64,000 nt of DNA, taken from assembly GCF_000381365.1 (NCBI RefSeq), contig NZ_KB905467.1, positions 365,604 to 429,603 of the forward strand. Direction: 5' to 3'. Below are positions 44,521-52,304 of this stretch, piece by piece. Positions within the stretch are counted from its first letter, which is position 1. Each line of letters starts with the position of its first letter. Position numbers and translations under genes: made by a program. Below the pieces are notes generated by a model. That model was not told the origin of the DNA. It saw only the letters and a list, made by a program, of their open reading frames with translations, and made no database searches. The DNA is from Bacteroides salyersiae WAL 10018 = DSM 18765 = JCM 12988. GTDB taxonomy: Bacteria > Bacteroidota > Bacteroidia > Bacteroidales > Bacteroidaceae.

Positions 44521-45242
44521 AAAAGTTTCGCCAGATAATCATAATGTTTCCCTTTCTTTATGATTTCTGCGTTAAATCCACATTCGGCAGCATAGAGGCT
44601 AAGTGTTTGAAAATCTACATACAGCCAATCGAACGGTGTACCTTTGATCTCTTTATATTGCATTTGGAAATCTATTTCTCCATAATAATCTCCGGCAAGA
44701 TCTATTTCAAAACTACCGTCTCCATCTTCAAATAAATAACGCAGGTCACTCGAATCCATCAAGATACACCCTCCCGGGCGGAGTAACTGTTTCATCTTTT
44801 TAAAGAAAGCGGGCATGTTTTCCAGTCTACCAATAATGCCTGAACCATTCATCAACATTAAAATGGTATCAAATTGCCCGGTAAATTGTTCATCAAACAG
44901 ATTGACTAAGCGGGCGTCATTGATTCCGCGCTGCTTCATGACTTCTACCGACAGCGGAGAAATATCGATGGCACATACTTCTTTATCCATTTCCTGAAGG
45001 GCCAGAGCATGACAGCCACTTCCGGCTCCCACATCTAAAATCTTTCCTGTGGCTAATTGCAGAGCTGTACGCTCGAGCATTGGCATCGTTTTTATATTAC
45101 GGAAGAGTTGCCCGACAGGTATTTCATCTTCATCAAACTGTGAAGAAAAAACACGTAAGCGGTCGGCTTTATGATGATTGAAGTAATCGGCTATGGCGGT
45201 ACCCATCGGATCCTTATCGGCCGTTAGTATGCTTGTTTCCAT
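44517..45242 (-). CDS. Class I SAM-dependent methyltransferase
   Basis: 241 residues. Motif I KILDVGAGSGCHALALQEMD (about 65-85), CAIDISPLSVEVMKQRGI (motif II) and FDTILMLMNGSGIIGRLENM (motif IV), then LLRPGGCILMDSSDL. The substrate is unknown; the C-terminal FDWLYVDFQTLSLYA resembles members acting on small molecules. Promoter CAAAGATA at 45269 in the divergent region. Its stop lies in the REP palindrome. Confidence 0.88.
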   Translation of the reverse strand: METSILTADKDPMGTAIADYFNHHKADRLRVFSSQFDEDEIPVGQLFRNIKTMPMLERTALQLATGKILDVGAGSGCHALALQEMDKEVCAIDISPLSVEVMKQRGINDARLVNLFDEQFTGQFDTILMLMNGSGIIGRLENMPAFFKKMKQLLRPGGCILMDSSDLRYLFEDGDGSFEIDLAGDYYGEIDFQMQYKEIKGTPFDWLYVDFQTLSLYAAECGFNAEIIKKGKHYDYLAKLF

Positions 45243-45268
45243 CAGGTCATTATTTGTTGTTGAGGGGG

Positions 45269-45276
45269 CAAAGATA
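45269..45276 (-). promoter_or_regulatory. -7 box of the 44517 methyltransferase
   Basis: CAAAGATA reads TATCTTTG on the minus strand, 26 bases before the ATG. It is divergent from the box at 45297. Confidence 0.6.
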
Positions 45277-45296
45277 GATAATTCGTAGAAAAGGAT

Positions 45297-45304
45297 TATC
45301 TTTG
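45297..45304 (+). promoter_or_regulatory. -7 box of the 62-residue gene
   Basis: TATCTTTG, 34 bases before ATG 45339. Confidence 0.6.
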
Positions 45305-45338
45305 TGCACAGAAAATTATGAAATAAAGAAGTTAGATT

Positions 45339-45527
45339 ATGAGCTTAGAAGATGCAATGATGGGTGGAATCGTTTTTAAGGGTAAGAAAGACGGTCCGAA
45401 ACAGGATGAGAAGAAAGTAAAGACGAAAGCGAAAAAAGCGACTTATATCAAAGGATTGCACGGCTCCGGTGCAGCCAAAATGAAAGCGGAGATAAGGAAA
45501 AAGAGGGCGAACAGGCATAAAAAATAG
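45339..45527 (+). CDS. Small lysine-rich conserved-looking protein
   Basis: 62 residues, very basic (about a third Lys/Arg), no hydrophobic segment. It begins MSLEDAMMGGIVFKGKKDGP and ends KKRANRHKK. Own promoter box, good codon use and clean spacing support a real gene. The basic tail suggests nucleic-acid or ribosome contact, but that is a guess. REP copy 3 starts seven bases past the stop. Confidence 0.75.
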   Translation: MSLEDAMMGGIVFKGKKDGPKQDEKKVKTKAKKATYIKGLHGSGAAKMKAEIRKKRANRHKK

Positions 45528-45533
45528 TGATAG

Positions 45534-45654
45534 AATGAAGCCTCTCCCCAACCCTCTCCGTGGGAGAGGGAGCTAAGTTAGTTTTGTAACTAATTGATAA
45601 ACAGTAGTATCTGTACTCCCTCTCCCACGGAGAGGGCTGGGGAGAGGCTTCATT
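45534..45654. repeat. REP-like palindromic element, long form, copy 3
   Basis: AATGAAGCCTCTCCCCAACC at the left and its reverse complement GGGGAGAGGCTTCATT at the right. Inside, CTCCGTGGGAGAGGGAG pairs with CTCCCTCTCCCACGGAG, flanking an AT-rich spacer. Same family as 41138-41250, inverted. Occupies the whole gap between the 62-residue gene and the convergent VOC gene. Confidence 0.9.
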
Positions 45655-45656
45655 TA

Positions 45657-46037
45657 TTACTGTTTTTGCGGTAATATCTCAATCCAGTAATCATCCGGAT
45701 CGTTAATGAAATATAGGCCCATTGCGGTATTTTCAAAGCATACACAGTTCATTTCTTTGTGGTATTGGCGGACAGCATCATAGTTTCCTGCTACGCGAAA
45801 ACATAAATGACTTTCATTCTCTCCTAATTCATAGGGTTCTGAATGGTCTTTCAACCAAGTGAGCTCCAATAGAAATCCAGTTTCGTTATCTGTCAGATAT
45901 ACCAGAATGAATGAACCGTCAGAAGCTTCTTTCCGATGGTGTTCTTTTAGTCCGAGCGCTTTTTCGTAAAAGGTAATGCTGCGTTCCAGATTGGTGACGT
46001 TGATGTTGAAATGGTCAAATCTACTTTTTATTTCCAT
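45657..46037 (-). CDS. VOC-family (glyoxalase/bleomycin-resistance fold) protein
   Basis: 126 residues from MEIKSRFDHFNINVTNLERS. The metal and fold motifs FDHFNINV (His near residue 9), SFILVYLTDNETGFLLELTW, SHLCFRVAGNYDAV and DPDDYWIEILPQK are those of glyoxalase I-like enzymes, with likely metal ligands His and Glu. It may be lactoylglutathione lyase or a relative; the exact reaction is not certain. The frame is open 31 codons further up, but that part is made of the TGTGCCAAT inverted repeat, so it is rejected. Confidence 0.86.
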   Translation of the reverse strand: MEIKSRFDHFNINVTNLERSITFYEKALGLKEHHRKEASDGSFILVYLTDNETGFLLELTWLKDHSEPYELGENESHLCFRVAGNYDAVRQYHKEMNCVCFENTAMGLYFINDPDDYWIEILPQKQ

Positions 46038-46060
46038 GATGTAAAATTTAATAATGAATG

Positions 46061-46141
46061 AATGTGCCAATATACCAATGTGCCAATTTACCATGCGGCA
46101 TAATGGCGCAGCCAATTGGCACATTGACATATTGGCACATT
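46061..46141. repeat. Inverted repeat of TGTGCCAAT units
   Basis: Left arm 46061-46088 (AATGTGCCAATATACCAATG, then TGCCAATT) and right arm 46114-46141 are reverse complements with 26 of 28 matches. Each arm carries two copies of TGTGCCAAT. Lies between DUF4468 and VOC genes, both on the minus strand, and could end the longer transcript. Confidence 0.8.
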
Positions 46142-46147
46142 GAATAA

Positions 46148-47212
46148 TTATTTAATCCAAGCTTTCACAATTTCCCCTATATAAGTACGTGGCTGTCCCT
46201 CCATTGGAGTTTGCGACGGAAGCTTTTTACATTCAAGTATTATAGATGGTTCAGATTGATTCGTAGGATAGAATCTTACGGAATAAGTATCTGCCTTTTC
46301 TATTTGTTCATAAGATTGCTCCGGAGAGAATATGGTGAAAACAACAGGTTTACCATTCATTTTTCCTAAAGAACCTCCGGCATTGGCTGTCATCATAGTC
46401 ATATTGAAAGCATTCTTACCGATAGCGACAACCAAGTTTCCCGCTCCCATTTGGATGGCGTTAGCCGGTATTTGGTCGGGAGTTATTTCTTTGTAGCCGG
46501 GTACATTGGCAGCTGATGGATTATTGTTTACGGAAGGATCGGTTGCTATTACAGGATTGGCTGGAGTAATAACTACCGGTCCGGGGGTGATTACCGCTTG
46601 TTTGCCCGGTTGTATAACCGGTTCGGTTGCAACTCCTGCGGCTCCTAATGCTTGGGCTGCACCGGTAAACAGATTATCGGCAAAGTCAACGGTTTTTCTA
46701 CGCCATTTGGCCAGTCCGCGTATTAATTTTGTTTTTGCCTTATTGAGTGCGTATTTATCGGAAATCCAATCCTCTGCTGTATACTTCTCGTTTTCGCCAT
46801 AAGTGAAACGTATTTTTTCCACCTCCATAAAACACTTTTCCGGTTTGCAGGTGACGGTGATCTGATAGTTTACCCAAGTACGGTCCAGCGACAGGGCACT
46901 TGACTTGAATACGATCCATTCTTCGCCTACGCCTGCAATTATTCCTTTCTCTTTGTCCGAATAAGCAACTCGGCTTCCTTGGTTTTTGTTCTCTTTGAGC
47001 CTTGTTTCCATCCATTTCATCATTCGGTCGAATATCTCATCTTGTGACATTCCGGGAATATTGAACTCTTTGGAGAATACTACTTTGCCATCCACTTCGG
47101 GAACTGCACCTGCGAGATATTTGCTGTCATCGTTTTTATCTTTCTGTGCCATTACGCTCACCGGCAGGCATAGAAGGAACAATACAAAAAAAAGTTGTGT
47201 CAATCTGTTCAT
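46148..47212 (-). CDS. DUF4468-domain secreted protein
   Basis: 354 residues with a signal peptide (FFVLFLLCLPVSVMAQ). Residues about 35-165 form a DUF4468-like domain (VVFSKEFNIPGMSQDEIFDR, then RMMKWMETRL), a fold seen in Bacteroidales exported proteins. A Pro/Ala/Thr-rich low-complexity linker (about 185-235) leads to a second domain of about 110 residues (NLVVAIGKNAFNMTMMTANA). Function unknown. It starts 11 bases after the MBL-fold gene stop and is followed by the TGTGCCAAT hairpin. Confidence 0.8.
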   Translation of the reverse strand: MNRLTQLFFVLFLLCLPVSVMAQKDKNDDSKYLAGAVPEVDGKVVFSKEFNIPGMSQDEIFDRMMKWMETRLKENKNQGSRVAYSDKEKGIIAGVGEEWIVFKSSALSLDRTWVNYQITVTCKPEKCFMEVEKIRFTYGENEKYTAEDWISDKYALNKAKTKLIRGLAKWRRKTVDFADNLFTGAAQALGAAGVATEPVIQPGKQAVITPGPVVITPANPVIATDPSVNNNPSAANVPGYKEITPDQIPANAIQMGAGNLVVAIGKNAFNMTMMTANAGGSLGKMNGKPVVFTIFSPEQSYEQIEKADTYSVRFYPTNQSEPSIILECKKLPSQTPMEGQPRTYIGEIVKAWIK

Positions 47213-47223
47213 AATTCTATGTT

Positions 47224-47955
47224 TTATTTAGTAATATCAAATGTTTCGCCCCGGTGAGTGATGCTGATGAAGCGGCATCCATTCGCTTCGGCTACACTCC
47301 GGAAGGCGTTGCCGCCTTCATAATCTTCGCTGAAGTGCATGGGTACAAATATAGTAGTTTTTATTTGTTCGATGAATTGTTCGGCACCTTTCATATAATC
47401 TTTTCCCATTCGCCGGTCCACCGGAAACATAACGAGATCGATGGCGGAAATTTGTTGTTTAAGGTACTTGACTTCTGCCAAGAAATCTCCGTTGGCTTTA
47501 CGTATTTCTTGTTCGGTCGATTCTTCACTCCAATGCCAGTTGTTGAGATCGCCGGCATGGAATATGCTCATCCCTTGTAAATGGATAAGAAAAGAAATGC
47601 CGACATCTGTAGAGCCGAATGCATCGATACGTAAATTGTCGTCTTCGTAGGATTCTCCTTTATTTATATATATGGCGTCTTCCGGATTGGCGCGACGATG
47701 CTTCAGGATATCTTTTGAAAAGAGATATATGATGTCCAGGCGCTGTTCTTTCCACGTCAATATTTCACGGTTGAAGTGATCGGGATGGAAATGAGTGGAA
47801 AGTACGTACAGCTTACCGGGTTTTTGTAGCAGGCAGTCGTGTACGATGCCTTGATTTCGTATGGTTTCCGATGAGTCTTTGTAGTAATCGATGATGATAG
47901 TTACCCCTTCGGCTTCGATGGCGAATCCGCTATGGTAGATATAATCCAGTTTCAT
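47224..47955 (-). CDS. Metallo-beta-lactamase-fold hydrolase
   Basis: 243 residues. Metal motif STHFHPDHFNRE (HxHxDH at about residue 55), further ligands in IFHAGDLNNWHW, and FVPMHFSEDYEGG near the C-terminus. Belongs to the UlaG/beta-lactamase-superfamily group; the substrate is unknown. Part of the minus-strand run from ldhA; gaps are 66 bases from pdxH and 11 to the DUF4468 gene. Confidence 0.9.
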   Translation of the reverse strand: MKLDYIYHSGFAIEAEGVTIIIDYYKDSSETIRNQGIVHDCLLQKPGKLYVLSTHFHPDHFNREILTWKEQRLDIIYLFSKDILKHRRANPEDAIYINKGESYEDDNLRIDAFGSTDVGISFLIHLQGMSIFHAGDLNNWHWSEESTEQEIRKANGDFLAEVKYLKQQISAIDLVMFPVDRRMGKDYMKGAEQFIEQIKTTIFVPMHFSEDYEGGNAFRSVAEANGCRFISITHRGETFDITK

Positions 47956-48021
47956 AGGCTAATGGTTTAGAGATGCAATATTACATATTCTTCTTGTGAC
48001 GGACAAGAAAAAACAGGAAAA

Positions 48022-48666
48022 TCAAGGGGCAAGGCGTTCTACTTTCCAATTTCCGTCTTTTTGCAGACTGTATAAGAAGCGGTCGTGTAAACGGTTGGGC
48101 CTGCCTTGCCAGAATTCTATCCGAGTGGGAGTAACCGCATATCCACCCCATTCCTGTGGACGTTCTATCTCTTTCCCAATCCATTGGGTGGCTTCTGTTA
48201 CGAAACTCCGTATAAGTTGCATCCGGCTGCCGATTGGGCGGCTTTGCGGAGATATGCGTGCTCCGATACGGCTTTTATACGGGCGGGTTTTAAAATATTC
48301 GTCCGACTCGTGAGCTGGAACTTTACCGGCAGTTCCTTCTATGTGCACCTGTCTTTCTAATGGATGCCAGACAAAAGAGAGTGATATATGCGGATTTTTT
48401 GCGAGTTGCTTTCCCTTGCGACTTTCATAATTAGTGTAGAATATAAACTTGCCATCGTGTATATCTTTCAGTAATACAGTGCGGGTAGACGGCTGGCCTT
48501 CGGGTGATACCGTGCCTACGATCATTGCCGTAGGTTCGTTTACTTGGGCATTAATGGCCTCTTGGAGCCATTGACTGAACAATAAAAGCGGATCATCAGG
48601 GAGTTCGCTTTCCCCTAATCCGCCTTTTGTATATTCTTGCCGGATACCGGCGAGATTGATTTTCAT
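48022..48666 (-). CDS. pdxH: Pyridoxamine 5'-phosphate oxidase
   Basis: FMN-dependent oxidation of PNP or PMP to pyridoxal phosphate, using oxygen. 214 residues, normal length. Motifs: PTAMIVGTVSPEGQPSTRTV, LLKDIHDGKFIFYTNYES, RKGKQLAKNPHISLSFVW and the C-terminal RPNRLHDRFLYS with conserved Arg/His. Presence of an oxygen-requiring enzyme in a strict anaerobe is known in Bacteroides. Follows pirin by 21 bases. Confidence 0.95.
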   Translation of the reverse strand: MKINLAGIRQEYTKGGLGESELPDDPLLLFSQWLQEAINAQVNEPTAMIVGTVSPEGQPSTRTVLLKDIHDGKFIFYTNYESRKGKQLAKNPHISLSFVWHPLERQVHIEGTAGKVPAHESDEYFKTRPYKSRIGARISPQSRPIGSRMQLIRSFVTEATQWIGKEIERPQEWGGYAVTPTRIEFWQGRPNRLHDRFLYSLQKDGNWKVERLAP

Positions 48667-48687
48667 AATTTCTATTAAATGAATGCT

Positions 48688-49392
48688 TTACATCGGGACT
48701 TCTATCAATAAGATATGGGAATCTTTTAATGTTTCGATTTCAAAGCTGTTTGTTTCGTACACTCCCATGCCATCACGACGTTTCAATACAGTGCCGTCTA
48801 CAACAATTTCTCCTTCGATCAGGAAAATGTATACGCCGCCGTGAGTCTGATGCATGTGATAACCTAATTTTTTGCCGGTTTCCACTTTTCCGATAGAAAA
48901 CCAGGTGTCTTGTAGCAATGAGGCAGGCGTACTGCCATCGGGCGAAACAATTGGTACCAGTTCGTTTTTACGTTCCAGTTCACGGATGCTGTAATCATTG
49001 TAGGCAGGGTGTGTGTTTCGTTCGCGTGGCATAATCCATATTTGTAAGAATTCTACCGGTTCCGTGGTGCTACCGTTTATTTCACTATGGAAAATTCCTG
49101 TTCCGGCACTCATCACCTGAATGTCTCCCACAGTAATGACACGGCTGTTCTTTTTGCTGTCTCCATGTTCCAACTTTCCTCTCAGGGGGATGGAGACAAT
49201 TTCCATGTTTTTGTGAGGATGCGTCTGGAATCCTTTTCCCGGTGCAACGCGGTCATCATTCAATACGCGAAGCGCACCGAAGTTGATACGTTCCGAATCG
49301 AAGTATTCGTCAAAACTGAATGTATGATGACTGTCCAGCCAATCGTAAAGTGAACGTCCGCGAGTATCTGCTTTATGTATTACCTTTTTCAT
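48688..49392 (-). CDS. Pirin-family cupin protein
   Basis: 234 residues, two cupin folds. The iron-binding motif appears as GFQTHPHKNMEIVSIPLRG (His, His, Glu) with a later KLEHGDS, and the second half has YHMHQTHGGVYIFLIEGEIV. Some pirins have quercetinase activity; others act as redox-dependent regulators. Follows ldhA by 61 bases in the same direction. Confidence 0.93.
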   Translation of the reverse strand: MKKVIHKADTRGRSLYDWLDSHHTFSFDEYFDSERINFGALRVLNDDRVAPGKGFQTHPHKNMEIVSIPLRGKLEHGDSKKNSRVITVGDIQVMSAGTGIFHSEINGSTTEPVEFLQIWIMPRERNTHPAYNDYSIRELERKNELVPIVSPDGSTPASLLQDTWFSIGKVETGKKLGYHMHQTHGGVYIFLIEGEIVVDGTVLKRRDGMGVYETNSFEIETLKDSHILLIEVPM

Positions 49393-49453
49393 AATTTCTC
49401 TTTTGTTTTATGGGTTTATATATGCTGTTAACATTTCGGGAGAGGGAAAGGTT

Positions 49454-50455
49454 CTATTTCTTCACTTCATTTAGCAAGGGTTTATGATTTATAAAATCGC
49501 GGATATTCTGTAAAGTGGTGGTGGCGATATTTCCCAATGCTTCTTTGGTGAAAAAGGCTTGGTGGGAAGTGACGATCACATTGTTGAACGATAACAAACG
49601 GGCCAGTACATCGTCATCAATGATCCTGTCTGATTTGTCTTCGTAAAAATATTCACCTTCTTCTTCGTATACATCCAGTCCGGCAGAACCGATCTTTTTA
49701 TTTTTCAATCCTTCGATAAGGGCATTCGTGTGGATCAGTTGTCCGCGTCCGGTATTGATAATCATCACTCCGTCTTTCATCTTACTGATGGAGTAGTCAT
49801 TGATGAGATATTTAGTCTGTTCGGTGAGCGGGCAGTGTAGCGAAATGATGTCTGCGCTATGATAGAGTTCGTCCAGCGAAGTGTATACCACTTGATTTTC
49901 ACGGGCGAAATTATAGTCCGGATATACGTCGTATGCCAGTATGTTCATGCCGAACCCGCGTAGAATGTGGATAAGTATCTTAGCGATTTTTCCCGTACCG
50001 ATGATTCCTGCTGTTTTTCCATGCATATCGAATCCCATGAGGCCGTGTAGAGAGAAGTTTCCGTCGCGTGTACGCCAGGAAGCGCGTGGGATTTTGCGAT
50101 TGAGGGATAACATGAGGGCTACGGTGTATTCTGCTACGGCATAGGGAGAATATGCCGGCACACGTACTACGGTTATTCCATTGGCAACGGCTGCATCGAT
50201 ATCCACATTATTATATCCGGCACATCTCAATGCTAAGAGTTTCACACCATTGGCAGCCAGTGTACTGATTACCTCTGCATCGGCCGTATCGTTAACAAAG
50301 ATACAGACGGCATCGACCCCTTGTGTCAATAACACATTATTTTTATTCAGATGTCCTTTGAAATAACGTATCTCGAATCCGAATTCTTTGTTTTTCTCAT
50401 TGAATGAAGCTTCATCATAAGGTTTAGTTCCGAAAAATGCAATTGTATATGCCAT
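49454..50455 (-). CDS. ldhA: D-lactate dehydrogenase (2-hydroxyacid dehydrogenase)
   Basis: NADH-dependent reduction of pyruvate to D-lactate, a fermentation end step. 333 residues. Rossmann site GIIGTGKIAKILIHILRGFG, catalytic Arg in MIINTGRGQLIHTNAL, Glu in YEEEGEYFYED, and His in VTSHQAFFTKEAL. Family-typical start MAYTIAFFGTKPYDEASF. CAAATATA at 50608-50615 could be a distant -7 box. Confidence 0.93.
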   Translation of the reverse strand: MAYTIAFFGTKPYDEASFNEKNKEFGFEIRYFKGHLNKNNVLLTQGVDAVCIFVNDTADAEVISTLAANGVKLLALRCAGYNNVDIDAAVANGITVVRVPAYSPYAVAEYTVALMLSLNRKIPRASWRTRDGNFSLHGLMGFDMHGKTAGIIGTGKIAKILIHILRGFGMNILAYDVYPDYNFARENQVVYTSLDELYHSADIISLHCPLTEQTKYLINDYSISKMKDGVMIINTGRGQLIHTNALIEGLKNKKIGSAGLDVYEEEGEYFYEDKSDRIIDDDVLARLLSFNNVIVTSHQAFFTKEALGNIATTTLQNIRDFINHKPLLNEVKK

Positions 50456-50637
50456 AATTTTCTGTTTTTAGTTTATATAATAAACACTTATGTAGGGAGG
50501 ATTGTTTCGATTATCGACACGTCTTTGATGCGTATCTTATGATTTTGTTTCATTAGAAACAGTTTGTACTTTCTACTAATTTGGCTCTTGAAATGAAAAT
50601 AAATGCACAAATATAATTCTTATGTGCAATATTGTTG

Positions 50638-50645
50638 TACCTTTG
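50638..50645 (+). promoter_or_regulatory. -7 box of the FadL-like gene
   Basis: TACCTTTG, 28 bases before ATG 50674. Confidence 0.6.
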
Positions 50646-50673
50646 CGGCCGAAATAACTTAAAAAAGATTTAG

Positions 50674-52194
50674 ATGAGAAAATTATCCTTGATTAGCATT
50701 GTGTTGCTGATCGTTTCAATTCCAACTTTTGCGGGAGGTCTCCTGACAAATACCAATCAACATGTTTTATTTTTGAGAATGTTGGCTCGTGATGCTTCAA
50801 CAGATATTGATGCAGTATATTCCAATCCTGCCGGTCTGGCTTTTATGGAAGACGGATTTCATCTCTCTTTTAATGGTCAGAGCGCATTTCAGACGAGAAC
50901 GATTACCTCCACATTTGCTCCTTTTGCCGGATTCGGCGGGAATGCGACAAAAGTATATAAAGGAGAAGCATCAGCTCCATTTGTTCCCAGTGTGTTTGCT
51001 GTTTATAAGAAAGGCGATTGGGCGTTTTCCGGAAGTTTTGCAGTAACAGGCGGTGGCGGAAAGGCTACTTTTAATGAAGGGCTTGGTTCTTTTGAATCAC
51101 AAGTATCTGTTATTCCAATGGCTATGAAAGCGGCCGGAGCAGGTTTAGTGAACGGAGGGCTGCTTCCTGAAAATCCATTTGCAAATACGGACAGGTATTC
51201 TGTAGATAGTTATATGCGTGGAAAGCAAATGATTTTCGGTGTTCAATTGGGTGCCACTTATAAGATAACGGATTATTTATCTGTTTTTGGTGGGCTTCGT
51301 ATGAATTATGTAAGTAATGGGTATGAAGGACATATTCGTGATATTCAAGCTAATATCGGCGATAAAATGGTAAATCTGAATCAGACGTTTGCTGCTTATG
51401 CGGATCAGTTCAATAAATTGGCAGCGGCGGCGGAAGTTGCCGGCCAACCGGAAGCTGCTAAAAAATATGCAGCTGCGGCGGCAATGGCTACCGATTATGC
51501 AGGGAAAACTCAAGACAAATATTTGGATTGCGATCAGACCGGTTGGGGAGTAACACCTATCATCGGTGCTGATTTCAAGATGGGTAAATGGAATGTAGGT
51601 GTGAAATATGAGTTTAATACCAAATTGAATGTAGAGAATAAGACCCGTGTGGATGATACTAAGCTATTTGCTCCCGGTGTAAATACTCCTCATGATATCC
51701 CGAGTCTGTTGACAGTTGGCGTTTCTTATGAGATTCTTCCTGTACTCCGTGCTTCTGTAGGTTATCATCATTTTTTCGATACCCATGCCAAGATGGCTGA
51801 TGCTACTAATCTTATTACCGGCGAAAGAACCGGAAAACAACATTTTATAGATAAAGGTACTAATGAATATTTGGCCGGTATAGAATGGGATGTATGCAAA
51901 TGGGCACAGATTAGTGCCGGTATGCAACGTACTAAATATGGTGTGGAAGATAGTTATCAAAGCGACATGAGTTTTGCTGTCAGTTCTTATTCTTTCGGTT
52001 TTGGTGCTGGCTTTAATATAGCTAAAAATCTGAAATTGAATATTGCTTATTTTTGGACTGATTATGAGGATTATACGAAAAAGTGGAGTGATTACAACGG
52101 AATTTCTGCTTTGGCAGGACAAGCTATCCCGGGTACTGATGTCTTTTCGCGTACCAATAAAGTATTTGGTATCGGTCTTGATTATAAATTCTGA
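50674..52194 (+). CDS. OmpP1/FadL/TodX-type outer-membrane beta-barrel
   Basis: 506 residues: signal peptide (ISIVLLIVSIPTFAGG). The family start is LLTNTNQHVLFLRMLARDAS, with a conserved following DAVYSNPAGLAFM. The protein forms a 14-stranded barrel with a hatch, importing hydrophobic molecules in proteobacteria. An Ala/Glu-rich insert (about 235-275) is present. It ends in LDYKF, a typical aromatic C-terminus. Substrate unproven in Bacteroides. It stands alone with its own terminator. Confidence 0.9.
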   Translation: MRKLSLISIVLLIVSIPTFAGGLLTNTNQHVLFLRMLARDASTDIDAVYSNPAGLAFMEDGFHLSFNGQSAFQTRTITSTFAPFAGFGGNATKVYKGEASAPFVPSVFAVYKKGDWAFSGSFAVTGGGGKATFNEGLGSFESQVSVIPMAMKAAGAGLVNGGLLPENPFANTDRYSVDSYMRGKQMIFGVQLGATYKITDYLSVFGGLRMNYVSNGYEGHIRDIQANIGDKMVNLNQTFAAYADQFNKLAAAAEVAGQPEAAKKYAAAAAMATDYAGKTQDKYLDCDQTGWGVTPIIGADFKMGKWNVGVKYEFNTKLNVENKTRVDDTKLFAPGVNTPHDIPSLLTVGVSYEILPVLRASVGYHHFFDTHAKMADATNLITGERTGKQHFIDKGTNEYLAGIEWDVCKWAQISAGMQRTKYGVEDSYQSDMSFAVSSYSFGFGAGFNIAKNLKLNIAYFWTDYEDYTKKWSDYNGISALAGQAIPGTDVFSRTNKVFGIGLDYKF

Positions 52195-52223
52195 TAAGGT
52201 GAACTAACTTTCAATAATTATAT

Positions 52224-52273
52224 AAAAGGAGATTTCACTCTTGCTTTTTCAAAAAGCAGTGAAGTCTCCTTTT
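52224..52273. terminator. Terminator between FadL-like and DcaP-like genes
   Basis: AAAAGGAGATTTCACT pairs with AGTGAAGTCTCCTTTT (one mismatch), with an inner GCTTTTTCAAAAAGC stem. Serves both convergent genes. Confidence 0.82.
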
Positions 52274-52304
52274 CCATTTTGATCGAGACGAAAAGTCTTT
52301 CTTT

